Below, in pieces: positions 1-7,952 of a stretch of 64,000 nt of DNA. The stretch is from assembly GCF_005121165.3 (NCBI RefSeq), contig NZ_CP034413.3:1984001-2048000 (forward strand), given 5' to 3'. A program made the translations under genes and the position numbers. This stretch comes from Dysosmobacter welbionis. GTDB taxonomy: Bacteria; Bacillota; Clostridia; Oscillospirales; Oscillospiraceae. The notes beneath the pieces were generated by a model that was not told the DNA's origin, ran no database searches, and saw nothing but the letters and a program-made list of their open reading frames with translations. The stretch's first letter is position 1; each line of letters opens with the position of its first letter.

Positions 1-419
1 AGCAGTTCATAGAGCTCGTCATAGTCCCGGGAAAAGGCGGTCTCCCGGGAGCGGCCCTGCCGGAAGGCAAACACATCTCTGGCAACCCGGCGCTCCCGGA
101 AGCCGTCCGGGTGGACGAGGATCCCCTCCTCTCCCTGTTCTGTGCGGCCGACGGCCACCAGATCTCCCTGCCGCAGGCGGCGGAATTCCCGGACGTCGAT
201 GCGGCCCCGATCCCACACGGCCACGCAGTCCATCCGGCTCTCCCGGGCCAGATGCCACTGCCCTGCGATTTTGAAGTATTCCGGAAAGATGCTCATGGCG
301 TGGAAATTCTCCGGCGCCACGCCGTCCCGGGGCGCCGGGCGAAAGACGGCGTCCGGTGCGTTTTCCAGTGCGGGTGTGGAAAAGACCGGCGGAAAATAGG
401 GGCGCAGCTGAAACGGCAT
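1..419 (-). CDS. Conserved hypothetical protein, N-terminal part (runs off window start)
   Basis: An open frame on the minus strand starts with ATG at 417-419 and is still open at base 1, so only about the first 139 residues are seen. A clear AAGGAGGA ribosome site lies upstream of the ATG. The protein begins MPFQLRPYFPPVF and has a stretch reading VAVGRTEQGEEGILVHPDGF; it is soluble, rich in Arg and Glu, with no signal peptide or membrane segment. Codon use is like the native genes around it. I do not recognise the family. The next gene, nadE, is divergent. Confidence 0.7.
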   Translation of the reverse strand, partial: MPFQLRPYFPPVFSTPALENAPDAVFRPAPRDGVAPENFHAMSIFPEYFKIAGQWHLARESRMDCVAVWDRGRIDVREFRRLRQGDLVAVGRTEQGEEGILVHPDGFRERRVARDVFAFRQGRSRETAFSRDYDELYEL

Positions 420-611
420 AATGGCGTTCCTCCTTTGAAAGATGGTGCCGCTGTTCCACCCGGATGCAGAGAAGAAAAGCCCGGGGACCGCTCCTCGCAA
501 TACCTGCGGAGCAGTCTCCAGGCCCATCGGCATTCCCATCCGGCAAAAGGGCGCGGGAGGTTTGATTGCATTCAGAATATCAGAATGCCGCCAAAAAAAC
601 AAGGCCCTTTC

Positions 612-640
612 TTGTAAATCCGGGCCGTCGGGTGTAGAAT
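612..640 (+). promoter_or_regulatory. Candidate sigma-A promoter of nadE
   Basis: TTGTAA (612-617) and TAGAAT (635-640) are separated by 17 bases, and the -10 box ends 40 bases before the nadE start codon. Confidence 0.5.
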
Positions 641-680
641 ATCCAACATACAGGTTTTTCCTTCAAGGAGGCTTTTCAAC

Positions 681-2606
681 ATGAGAGACGGTTTTATCTC
701 CGTGGCCGCAGGCACCCCCAAAATCCGGGTGGCGGACTGCCGCTATAACGCGGAACAAATTTTTACCCTGATGCGGGAGGCGGACAAGCAGGGGGTGAAG
801 GTGCTGGCTCTTCCGGAACTGTGCCTCACCGGCTACACCTGCGGAGATCTGTTCCTGCAGGACACGCTGCTCCGGGGCGCCGAGGAGGGCCTTCAGACCA
901 TCCTGGAGGCTACAAGAAATCTGGAGATCGTGACGGCCCTTGGCCTGCCCGTGTGGGACAAATGGGACAACAAATTGTATAACTGTGCGGCTATTATACA
1001 AAAAGGAGAGATTTTGGGGCTGATTCCCAAGGTCTATCTGCCCAATTATGGGGAGTTTTATGAGCAGCGGTGGTTTGCATCCGGCAGCGGCGTGGAGCAC
1101 GGGATTGAGCTGTGCGGGCAGCATGTGAGTCTCTGTACGAACCAGACCTTTGCCTGCGACACCATGCCCAACTTGGTGATCGGCGTGGAGATCTGCGAGG
1201 ATCTGTGGGCCCCGGCGCCGCCCTCCGTGGAGCTGGCCCGGAAGGGCGCCACCGTGATTCTGAACCTCTCCGCATCCAATGAGCTGGTGGGCAAGGCGGA
1301 CTACCGCCGCTCCCTAGTGACAGGCCAGTCCGCCCGGCTGATGTGCGGTTATGTGTACGCGGATGCCGGAGAGGGAGAGTCCACCACCGATGTGGTGTTC
1401 ACCGGCCACAATATGATCGCGGAAAACGGTACCCTGCTGGCGGAGCGGCGGTTCGCCACCGGACTCACCGTCAGCGAGATCGATGTGGACCGGCTGATCC
1501 ATGACCGCCGCCGGACCAACACCTTCACCTTCGGCAAGGAGCCGCCGGAGATCTGGCGGTGCGGCTTCACGCTGCCGGTGGAGGAGACCCGGCTCACCCG
1601 GTACGTCTCCCCATCTCCTTTCGTGCCGGAGGATGCCGCGGGCCGGGCGGAGCGGTGTGAGGAGATCCTGCGGATCGCCTCCCTGGGTCTGAAGAAGCGG
1701 CTGGAGCACACCGGCGCCAAGACGGCGGTGGTGGGCCTCTCCGGCGGGCTGGACTCCACCCTGGCCCTGCTGATCACGGCCCTGGCCATGGGGATGCTGA
1801 ATCGGCCCGCCAGCGACATCGTGGCCGTCACCATGCCCTGCTTCGGCACCACTGCCCGGACGAAGTCCAACGCGGAGCTGCTGGCGGAGCGGATGGGTGC
1901 CACGCTGAAGATCATTGACATCTCCCAGGCGGTGCGGCGACATTTTACCGACATCGGACAGAACATGGAGAACCATGACGTCACCTTTGAAAACGGCCAG
2001 GCCCGGGAGCGGACCCAGGTCCTGATGGACATTGCAAACCAGACCGGCGGCCTGGTGATCGGCACGGGAGATCTCAGTGAGTTGGCCCTGGGCTGGTGCA
2101 CCTACAATGGCGACCACATGAGCAACTACGCCGTCAACTGCTCCATCCCCAAGACCCTGGTGCGGCATCTGGTGGCCTATCTGGCCCGGGACAACGCGGA
2201 GAAGGACGAGGCCCTCCATGACGTGCTGGAGGATATTCTGGACACCCCTGTCTCCCCGGAGCTGCTGCCCGCTGTCCAAGGGGAGATCAGCCAGCGGACC
2301 GAGGATCTGGTGGGGCCCTATGAGCTACACGACTTCTTCCTGTACTACATGCTCCGCTGGGGCTTCCCGCCCCGGAAGATCTACCGTCTGGCGCTGTATG
2401 CCCTGGGGAAGACCTACACCCCGGATGTGATCCTGAAGTGGCTGAAGACCTTCTACCGCCGCTTCTTCTCTCAGCAGTTCAAGCGCAGCTGTCTGCCGGA
2501 CGGCCCCAAGGTAGGTTCTGCGGCACTCTCCCCCCGCGGCGACTGGCGGATGCCGAGCGATGCTTCCGCGGCACTGTGGCAGGCAGAACTGGAGACACTG
2601 GAGTAA
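681..2606 (+). CDS. nadE: Glutamine-dependent NAD(+) synthetase
   Basis: Makes NAD from deamido-NAD, ATP and glutamine, the last step of NAD synthesis in the cytoplasm. The 641 residues hold two domains. The N-terminal nitrilase-type glutaminase has Glu46 (PELCLTGY), a Lys near 115 (IPKVYLPNY) and a nucleophile Cys near 172 (VEICEDLW). The C-terminal synthetase has the ATP P-loop SGGLDST near 355. Length fits the long glutamine-using form. ATG at 681 follows an AAGGAGG site. The last 19 codons plus the first base of the stop codon are part of an exact 60-bp repeat found again 198 bases downstream. The gene appears to be transcribed alone, ending at the hairpin at 2833-2868. Confidence 0.97.
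   Translation: MRDGFISVAAGTPKIRVADCRYNAEQIFTLMREADKQGVKVLALPELCLTGYTCGDLFLQDTLLRGAEEGLQTILEATRNLEIVTALGLPVWDKWDNKLYNCAAIIQKGEILGLIPKVYLPNYGEFYEQRWFASGSGVEHGIELCGQHVSLCTNQTFACDTMPNLVIGVEICEDLWAPAPPSVELARKGATVILNLSASNELVGKADYRRSLVTGQSARLMCGYVYADAGEGESTTDVVFTGHNMIAENGTLLAERRFATGLTVSEIDVDRLIHDRRRTNTFTFGKEPPEIWRCGFTLPVEETRLTRYVSPSPFVPEDAAGRAERCEEILRIASLGLKKRLEHTGAKTAVVGLSGGLDSTLALLITALAMGMLNRPASDIVAVTMPCFGTTARTKSNAELLAERMGATLKIIDISQAVRRHFTDIGQNMENHDVTFENGQARERTQVLMDIANQTGGLVIGTGDLSELALGWCTYNGDHMSNYAVNCSIPKTLVRHLVAYLARDNAEKDEALHDVLEDILDTPVSPELLPAVQGEISQRTEDLVGPYELHDFFLYYMLRWGFPPRKIYRLALYALGKTYTPDVILKWLKTFYRRFFSQQFKRSCLPDGPKVGSAALSPRGDWRMPSDASAALWQAELETLE
2545..2604 (+). repeat. Direct repeat copy 1 (3' end of nadE)
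   Basis: These 60 bases are identical to 2743-2802. This copy is coding: it supplies the last codons of nadE and the first base of its TAA stop. The offset of 198 bases is a multiple of three. Confidence 0.95.
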
Positions 2607-2742
2607 ACGGAAGAGAGGAGCCAGTTGCCGAACATGGGGGGCCCAAAAAAATCAAAGATTTTTTGGGGAAAGAAGGAGCAAGGGAGCGTCCGGAGCTTTT
2701 GCCGTGGGCAGAATCGGAGGGGAGCGGACTTTGCGACGACGC

Positions 2743-2802
2743 GGCGGATGCCGAGCGATGCTTCCGCGGCACTGTGGCAGGCAGAACTGGAGACACTGGA
2801 GT
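2743..2802 (+). repeat. Direct repeat copy 2 (orphan copy of nadE tail)
   Basis: Exact copy of 2545-2604, now intergenic. The 138 bases between the copies contain an A+T palindrome (CCCAAAAAAATC, AAA, GATTTTTTGGG, near 2641-2666). Reading in the nadE frame gives the same peptide tail, then four extra codons and a TAA at 2814-2816. Confidence 0.95.
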
Positions 2803-2832
2803 CAGTGCATTTTTAACAGTATGTGGAAAGCG

Positions 2833-2872
2833 GACCAGGGCGACGGCTATACAGCCGGCGCTCTGGTCTTTC
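2833..2872 (+). terminator. Rho-independent terminator after nadE
   Basis: A 16-bp stem with one wobble and one mismatch (arms 2833-2848 and 2853-2868, GACCAGGGCGACGGCT and partner) is followed by a short T run. Confidence 0.6.
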
Positions 2873-2921
2873 TATGCGTATACAGATAAACACGGACAGG
2901 CAGCATGAACTTTCGCAGTTC

Positions 2922-2951
2922 TTGACAGATTCTCCCCCCTCCCATTAAAAT
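2922..2951 (+). promoter_or_regulatory. Sigma-A promoter of the thioesterase gene
   Basis: A perfect TTGACA (2922-2927) and TAAAAT (2946-2951) are 18 bases apart, 38 bases before the start codon. Confidence 0.7.
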
Positions 2952-2989
2952 AGAAGAAAAATTGTTTGAAAACGGAAAGGAAGCACACG

Positions 2990-3436
2990 ATGGAAGAATC
3001 TCTAGAACATATCCGGGAGAGCGCGGAGACACGAATGAGGAAGAATGCCTTCATGCTCCATAATTATATCGAGCTGGAACGCGTGGAAAAAGACCGGGCG
3101 GTCTTCAAGCTGGACATCCGCCCGGAGAGCTGCAACCCCTATGGGCTGATTCATGGCGGCGCCATCTACACCCTGGCGGACAACGCCACCGGCGCGGCGG
3201 CCCACAGCGACGGGCGGTATTACGTCACACAGACCAGCGCGCTCCACTTCCTGCGCAACCAGGCCACAGGGACGGTGCGGGCCTCTGCTTGGGTCCGGCA
3301 CCGTGGAAAGTCCACGGTGCTCACCGCTGTGGACATCACCGGAGAGGGCGGCAGGCTGCTGGCCACGGGGGAGTTCACCTTCTTCTGTGTAGACAAGGCG
3401 CTGATGGACCAGAAGGCGGCCGCTGAGCAGAAATAA
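2990..3436 (+). CDS. PaaI-family hotdog-fold acyl-CoA thioesterase
   Basis: Probably hydrolyses a small or aromatic acyl-CoA; the substrate cannot be read from sequence. The 148-residue length matches single-domain hotdog proteins. The stretch NPYGLIHGGAIYTLADNATG near residues 48-67 is the family signature, with the helix that follows HGG carrying the catalytic acid, and the C-terminal strand has typical hotdog form. I chose ATG 2990 because GGAAAGGAAG precedes it; an in-frame TTG at 2966 lacks a good ribosome site. It has its own promoter and a terminator after it, so it appears monocistronic. Confidence 0.88.
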   Translation: MEESLEHIRESAETRMRKNAFMLHNYIELERVEKDRAVFKLDIRPESCNPYGLIHGGAIYTLADNATGAAAHSDGRYYVTQTSALHFLRNQATGTVRASAWVRHRGKSTVLTAVDITGEGGRLLATGEFTFFCVDKALMDQKAAAEQK

Positions 3437-3445
3437 GAGAGATGC

Positions 3446-3475
3446 GGGAGAGGGCGAACCCCTCTCCCCTTTTTC
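3446..3475 (+). terminator. Rho-independent terminator
   Basis: An 8-bp GGGAGAGG/CCTCTCCC stem (3446-3453, 3461-3468) is followed by CTTTTT. Confidence 0.75.
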
Positions 3476-3500
3476 CCAAACACTGTGGAAAACCGGGCTG

Positions 3501-3529
3501 TCATATCTCCGCCCGCCGCCGCATAAGGT
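3501..3529 (+). promoter_or_regulatory. Candidate sporulation sigma-E promoter of spoIIP
   Basis: TCATATC (3501-3507), a 14-base gap and CATAAGGT (3522-3529) fit the mother-cell sigma-E pattern (about KMATATT, 14, CATACANT). No good sigma-A boxes are seen here. In Bacillus spoIIP is a sigma-E gene, so context agrees. Confidence 0.5.
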
Positions 3530-3549
3530 TGTCCCAGAGGTGAGGCGAT

Positions 3550-4716
3550 ATGAAGAGGCCGGTTTTTCCAGGCCCGTTCAGAAGAGGGCTCCGGCGGCTG
3601 GGCGCAGCCGGGCTGGCGGCCGGGACCCTTTGGGCGGTTGTGGTCACCGCCGGAAGCGACAGCGCGTCTGCAGCCTGGGCGGCCCTGCGGGCGGCGTCTC
3701 CGCTGGCGGCGCTGAAATGGGAGCTGGGGGACCTGTGGGCGAACGATGACCTCTCCCCCGCCGCGGTGATGACGTTGGGAGAGTCTCCCCTGCTGTTGTC
3801 CGCCCGGGCGGCTGTGGCGGAGCTGTGGTCCACCGAGCGGACGGAGGAATCCGGTGCGGACGGCCGGGAGGAGACTGTCACGGAGCCGGTGGAGGAGACG
3901 CCGCTGGAGACCACGGGAGAGACGGACAACGGCGTTCCGGCCAGAACACTGGTGCCTACGGACCCCAGCGGCTATACGGTCTGCGGCCGGTCCTACATCT
4001 CCAACAGCACGGACCACGCCCTCACCGTCACGGAGCTGTCGGAGCCCTTTGACGCCCGGCTCGCCGATGGGGAGCCTCAGATTCTGATCCTCCACACCCA
4101 CGGCAGCGAGGCCTACACCCCACCCCCGGGCACGGACATCGTCTGGTCCGGCAACTACCGCACTACGGACTCCCGCTACAACGTGGTGGGGGTGGGAGAC
4201 GAGATGGCGGAGGTGTTTACCGCCGCCGGGATCTCCGTCCTCCATGACCGGACACTGTACGACTACTCGTCGTACAACGACGCCTATAACAACGCCCTGG
4301 CGGCCATTGAGACCTATCTGGCGGAATACCCCTCCATCCGCTTCATCCTGGATGTCCACCGGGACGCCATCGGCGACGCGGAGGGCAATCAGTACAAGGT
4401 GATCTCGGAGATCGACGGGGTGGGCACCTCCGCCCAGATGACTCTGGTGATGGGCAGCGACGGCAGCGGCCTGGCTCATGAGCACTGGATGGAGAATCTG
4501 AAACTGGCGGTGGCCCTTCAGGACAATATCTTGCAAAGCTATCCCACCCTGATGCGGCCGATCCTGCTGCGGAATTCCCGCTATAACCAGCACGCCACCA
4601 CCGGCTCCTTGCTGGTAGAGGTAGGGGCCGCCGGCAACTCTCCGGAGGAGGCCGCCCTGGCGGGCCGCCTGTTCGCCCAGCAGATGGCGGACTATCTCAT
4701 TGATCTGGGCAAGTGA
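3550..4716 (+). CDS. spoIIP: Stage II sporulation protein P (peptidoglycan hydrolase)
   Basis: Cell-wall amidase/endopeptidase of the SpoIID-SpoIIM-SpoIIP machine, which drives membrane migration during forespore engulfment. It is 388 residues, with a membrane anchor near residues 17-35, an acidic linker, and a catalytic domain from about 175. Family marks are ILHTHGSEAYTP (metal-binding His and Glu), NVVGVGDEMAEVF, and LDVHRDAIG with the second metal His. ATG 3550 follows AGAGGTGAGGCGAT. Usual family length is about 350-400. It stands alone between two terminators. In several Clostridia gpr and spoIIP are neighbours; here gpr lies about 22 kb away. Confidence 0.95.
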   Translation: MKRPVFPGPFRRGLRRLGAAGLAAGTLWAVVVTAGSDSASAAWAALRAASPLAALKWELGDLWANDDLSPAAVMTLGESPLLLSARAAVAELWSTERTEESGADGREETVTEPVEETPLETTGETDNGVPARTLVPTDPSGYTVCGRSYISNSTDHALTVTELSEPFDARLADGEPQILILHTHGSEAYTPPPGTDIVWSGNYRTTDSRYNVVGVGDEMAEVFTAAGISVLHDRTLYDYSSYNDAYNNALAAIETYLAEYPSIRFILDVHRDAIGDAEGNQYKVISEIDGVGTSAQMTLVMGSDGSGLAHEHWMENLKLAVALQDNILQSYPTLMRPILLRNSRYNQHATTGSLLVEVGAAGNSPEEAALAGRLFAQQMADYLIDLGK

Positions 4717-4764
4717 CAGAGGCGGTCCTGCGGAGAGCAGGCCATCCGGCCCCGGTCCGACGGC

Positions 4765-4795
4765 AAAAGCCCCGTCCGAACGGACGGGGCTTTTT
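4765..4795. terminator. Bidirectional terminator between spoIIP and the histidine kinase gene
   Basis: An 11-bp stem AGCCCCGTCCG (4768-4778 with 4781-4791) has A and T runs on both sides, so it can stop both convergent transcripts. Confidence 0.85.
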
Positions 4796-4806
4796 GCTTT
4801 GAAGGC

Positions 4807-7137
4807 TCAGGGCTCCTCCGCCAGGGGGAAGGACACCACAGCGGTGAACAAGTCCGCCAGCGTCTCCACGTGGAAATCTCCGCCGCAGGCCTCGGTAAAG
4901 GAGCTGGCGATGGAAAGGCCCAAGCCGCTGCCGCCATCGGTACGGCTGGCGTCGCCCCGGACGAACCGGGCCGTCAGGTCCACGCCTGTGGGCAGCTCCT
5001 CCCGGGAGGTGTTGCGCAGGCTGGCCTCCGCCCTGCCCACCTCGGTCTTTAAGGAGAGGTAGACCCGGCTTCCCGCCAGGGCATATTTCAGGGCGTTGTC
5101 GATGAGGTTCTGGAACACCCGGTACAGCCGCCGGCCGTCAGCCGTGATCATCACCGGTATCTCCGGCAGCTCCATCCGGAAGGTCAGCCCGCTTTGGGAG
5201 ATAGGCCCCTCCAGGTCCGCCAGGGTCTGCCGCAGGAGCTTGGCAAAATCCAGCCGCTCCAAGTGGACCGGCAGCTGGCCGGAGGCGGCCTTGCTGACCT
5301 CGAACACATCCTGGACCATCACTGCCAGCCGTCGGGCCTTCTCGTCGATGATCCGGGCGTAGTCCGCTGCGGCCCCCTCCAGGGGCTCCTGCCGCAGCAG
5401 TTCCGCATAGGAGAGCACAGAGGTCAGGGGCGTTTTCAGGTCGTGGGACACGTTGGAGATCAGCTCTACCTTCATCCGTTCGCTGCGGGTCTGCTCTGCC
5501 AGGGCCCGGTGCAGGCCCGCCTGGATGTCGTTCAGCTGCTCCGCGGTCTGATGCAGGTCTGCGTCCGCCGGCAGGTCCAGGGGCGTTTCCAGATCCCCGT
5601 CCCGGATGGCCGTCACTTGGTCCGCCAGCAGGCCGATATCCCGGACCAGGGTCCAGTCCCGCCGGATCCAGAAGATTTCCAGGACCCCTATCAGCGCAAA
5701 GGCGGGAACAAAAACGCAGATCACAGTCAGAGAAGAGTTCCAAAGCATTTCATACACAGGGACACAGCAGAGAACAGCTGTAAGCATAATGGCCCATAGT
5801 GCAAGGTTCCGCACCAGAGACCGCCGCCGGAGCCGCTTCTGCACCGGCAGCTTCAAGTCTCTTGCCAAGAATGCGTTTTTCAGCCCCCTCAACAGACTCC
5901 GCCGCTGCTCCCTTTCCGTGTTTTTCCGGGTGATGTGCCGCAGCCACAGCGCCCACACCAGCGCCAGCAGCGCCGGGGCATTGGCGGGCAGCAGCGCCGC
6001 CAGCCGCAGGGCGTCCGTCACGGTCGGACCCACCCAGCCGTAATACCAGAATTCAAAGGGAGAGTAGCCGCCGAATCCTGTGGAGAACACCATGGAGAGG
6101 ACTGCCAGGGCAGCCGCCAGCCACCAGATCTCCCCGGGCACGCGGCGAGTGAGAGCGGCCAGCTTTTTCTCCGCCTTCCGCCGTTCCGCCCGCAGGAGAC
6201 GGGTACTCACCAGATACGCAATGCCGAGCACACACAGCACTGCCCGCAGCAGGTAGAACTTCTGCATCCCCTGGATGCGCTGATACAGGCTGTAGAGATC
6301 GTTAGCGGGGCGGGACGCCCCGCCGCTGTTCGGCTGGAGATAAGGCACCGGCTCCTCCCGGACGGCCATGTAGACGGTCACATCCGCCGCGTCCTCCCCG
6401 GCCGTGAAATTCTCATAGCCGGGGACGTCCCACAGGGAATCCTCTGTAAAAAATCCATCGCCGTAAACGTCCACTGGCTCTCCATCCTTGGTGATGGTGA
6501 CTGTACCGTTCTGGAAGGTCAGCAGAAAGTTGTAGCCCTCCGGCACGGCCCAGCTGGAGGAGAGGATCATATTCGCTGGAGCATTGCTGTAATAGGAGTC
6601 CTCCCCCGATCCCTGGACCCGGTAGAGGAGATTCTTGTCCTCTACATAGGAGGCGTCTGGCGCCTCCTCTTTCGGGGTTGCTATATCTTCTGTGGCAGTG
6701 TCCGTGGATCCCCACTCGTACCAGGTGATGCCAGCACTGGACACGACGTAGGTATCCCCGGAAGCAGTATCCCACCACTCCAGGTCGCTGCCAGTGGCCA
6801 TAGCCAGAAAGGCCCGCAGCCGTTGGGCCACCTCCTGCCGGAAGGCTGGGGTCTCCTGCCAGTCTGTACTCCACCATCCGCTGCCGAAGGAGCCGCTGTC
6901 GACCCCGCTGGCCAGGCGGCCCGCCGTCTGTCCCAGGCTCCCCAGCACCAGGCTCACGCCCAGTACCAGGGCCGCCAGTCCGGCCGCCGCCCGCAGCCTG
7001 CCGCAGGTCTTTCCGGAGACGCGGACCTTCGCCACGCCCGGGGCGTCCTCCACCCCCTTCAGAGCCTCCCGGACCTCCCCGGCCACAAGTTGTTCCAGAC
7101 CTTCGTCAGGTCCCGTGCTGTTCCATTTTGTATCCAA
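4807..7137 (-). CDS. Large membrane sensor histidine kinase
   Basis: Sensor of a two-component system, paired with the response regulator just upstream. The 776 residues show a membrane helix near 50-70, an extracytoplasmic region of about 220 residues rich in Tyr, Ser and Asp, about five further helices (roughly 295-480), a HAMP-like linker, and a HisKA domain with phospho-accepting His in SNVSHDLKTPLT. An HATPase follows with NALKYA and the G box GSGLGLSIA. The start is unclear: TTG at 7137 overlaps the regulator's end by 32 bases, which suggests translational coupling. The polytopic middle is unusual for a simple PhoR/VanS-type kinase. The stimulus is unknown. Confidence 0.9.
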   Translation of the reverse strand: MDTKWNSTGPDEGLEQLVAGEVREALKGVEDAPGVAKVRVSGKTCGRLRAAAGLAALVLGVSLVLGSLGQTAGRLASGVDSGSFGSGWWSTDWQETPAFRQEVAQRLRAFLAMATGSDLEWWDTASGDTYVVSSAGITWYEWGSTDTATEDIATPKEEAPDASYVEDKNLLYRVQGSGEDSYYSNAPANMILSSSWAVPEGYNFLLTFQNGTVTITKDGEPVDVYGDGFFTEDSLWDVPGYENFTAGEDAADVTVYMAVREEPVPYLQPNSGGASRPANDLYSLYQRIQGMQKFYLLRAVLCVLGIAYLVSTRLLRAERRKAEKKLAALTRRVPGEIWWLAAALAVLSMVFSTGFGGYSPFEFWYYGWVGPTVTDALRLAALLPANAPALLALVWALWLRHITRKNTEREQRRSLLRGLKNAFLARDLKLPVQKRLRRRSLVRNLALWAIMLTAVLCCVPVYEMLWNSSLTVICVFVPAFALIGVLEIFWIRRDWTLVRDIGLLADQVTAIRDGDLETPLDLPADADLHQTAEQLNDIQAGLHRALAEQTRSERMKVELISNVSHDLKTPLTSVLSYAELLRQEPLEGAAADYARIIDEKARRLAVMVQDVFEVSKAASGQLPVHLERLDFAKLLRQTLADLEGPISQSGLTFRMELPEIPVMITADGRRLYRVFQNLIDNALKYALAGSRVYLSLKTEVGRAEASLRNTSREELPTGVDLTARFVRGDASRTDGGSGLGLSIASSFTEACGGDFHVETLADLFTAVVSFPLAEEP

Positions 7138-7812
7138 TGCCCCACACCACCTTGATGTAATCTGGCTCCTTGGGATTGAGCTCGATTTTTTCCCGAATGC
7201 GCCGGATGTGGACCATCACCGTGTTTTCGCAGGCGTAGGCCGCCTCCCCGTCCCACACCCGGCGGTAGATCTCCTCCGCCGGGAAGATGCGGCCGGGGTT
7301 ACGCATCAGCAGGTCCACGATCTTTGTCTCCGTGGCGGTGAGCTTCACCGCTTCCCCATCCGCCCGCAGTTCCCGGCGGTCCGGGTCGTAGGTGAGGCGC
7401 CCGTTGACGATGAGGCCCTGCCGCTCCTCCGCGTGGACGTCCCCAGCAGGGTGTACCGCCGCAGCTGGCTCCGGACTCTGGCCGCCAGCTCCTGGGGGTT
7501 GAAGGGCTTGGTCACATAGTCGTCCGCCCCCATGGAGAGGCCCAGGATCTTGTCCGTGTCCTCACTTTTGGCGGAGAGGACGATCACCGGCAGGTTCCGC
7601 TTTTCCCGGATCCGCAGCAGAGCGGACAGCCCGTCCAGCTTGGGCATCATCACGTCGATGAGGATCAGCCGCACCGCCGGGTCCAGGGCCAGATCCAGAG
7701 CCTCCATGCCGTCATAGGCCCGCAGGACCCGGTAGCCCTCCCGCTCCAGGGTGATGGCGATGGCCCCCACGATCTCCGGATCGTCGTCTACCACCAGAAT
7801 GCACGCGTTCAT
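7106..7812 (-). pseudogene. OmpR/PhoB-family response regulator, frameshifted
   Basis: A receiver domain (MNACILVVDDDPE, phospho-acceptor Asp in LIDVMMPKLDG, Lys in VTKPFNP) and a winged-helix DNA-binding domain (VKLTATETKIVDLLMRNPG to VVWGIGYKME) lie in two frames. Adding one base in the G run at 7441-7444 joins them into a normal 235-residue regulator, with LLGGDVHAEERQ spanning the join. ATG 7812 has an AAGGAGG site 7 bases away. The histidine kinase gene overlaps its end. The frame break is likely a sequence error, as four other genes here show the same lesion; a true mutation cannot be excluded. Confidence 0.85.
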
Positions 7813-7835
7813 CTCGATCCCTCCTTGAGCTGATT

Positions 7836-7892
7836 GTAGCATACCAGGGAATTCTTACAAACACCCGGAGAAATTTCTTACAGATTTCTTAC
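7836..7892 (-). promoter_or_regulatory. Promoter with GTAAGAA direct repeats, likely regulator-binding region
   Basis: On the minus strand GTAAGAA occurs three times, seen on the plus strand as TTCTTAC at 7852-7858, 7875-7881 and 7886-7892, with spacings of 23 and 11 bases (two turns and one turn). TTGTAA followed by TACAAT at a 16-base gap lies within and after the repeats. OmpR-family regulators bind such direct repeats, so autoregulation is inferred. Confidence 0.5.
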
Positions 7893-7906
7893 GGTTTCAA
7901 GCGGCA

Positions 7907-7945
7907 CAAAAAAAGGGCCCTCCCGGGAAGGAAAGCCCTTCTTTT
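7907..7945 (-). terminator. Terminator of the second kinase operon
   Basis: AAGGGC (7913-7918) pairs with GCCCTT (7935-7940); on the minus strand a run of T follows directly. Confidence 0.6.
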
Positions 7946-7952
7946 CAATGGC

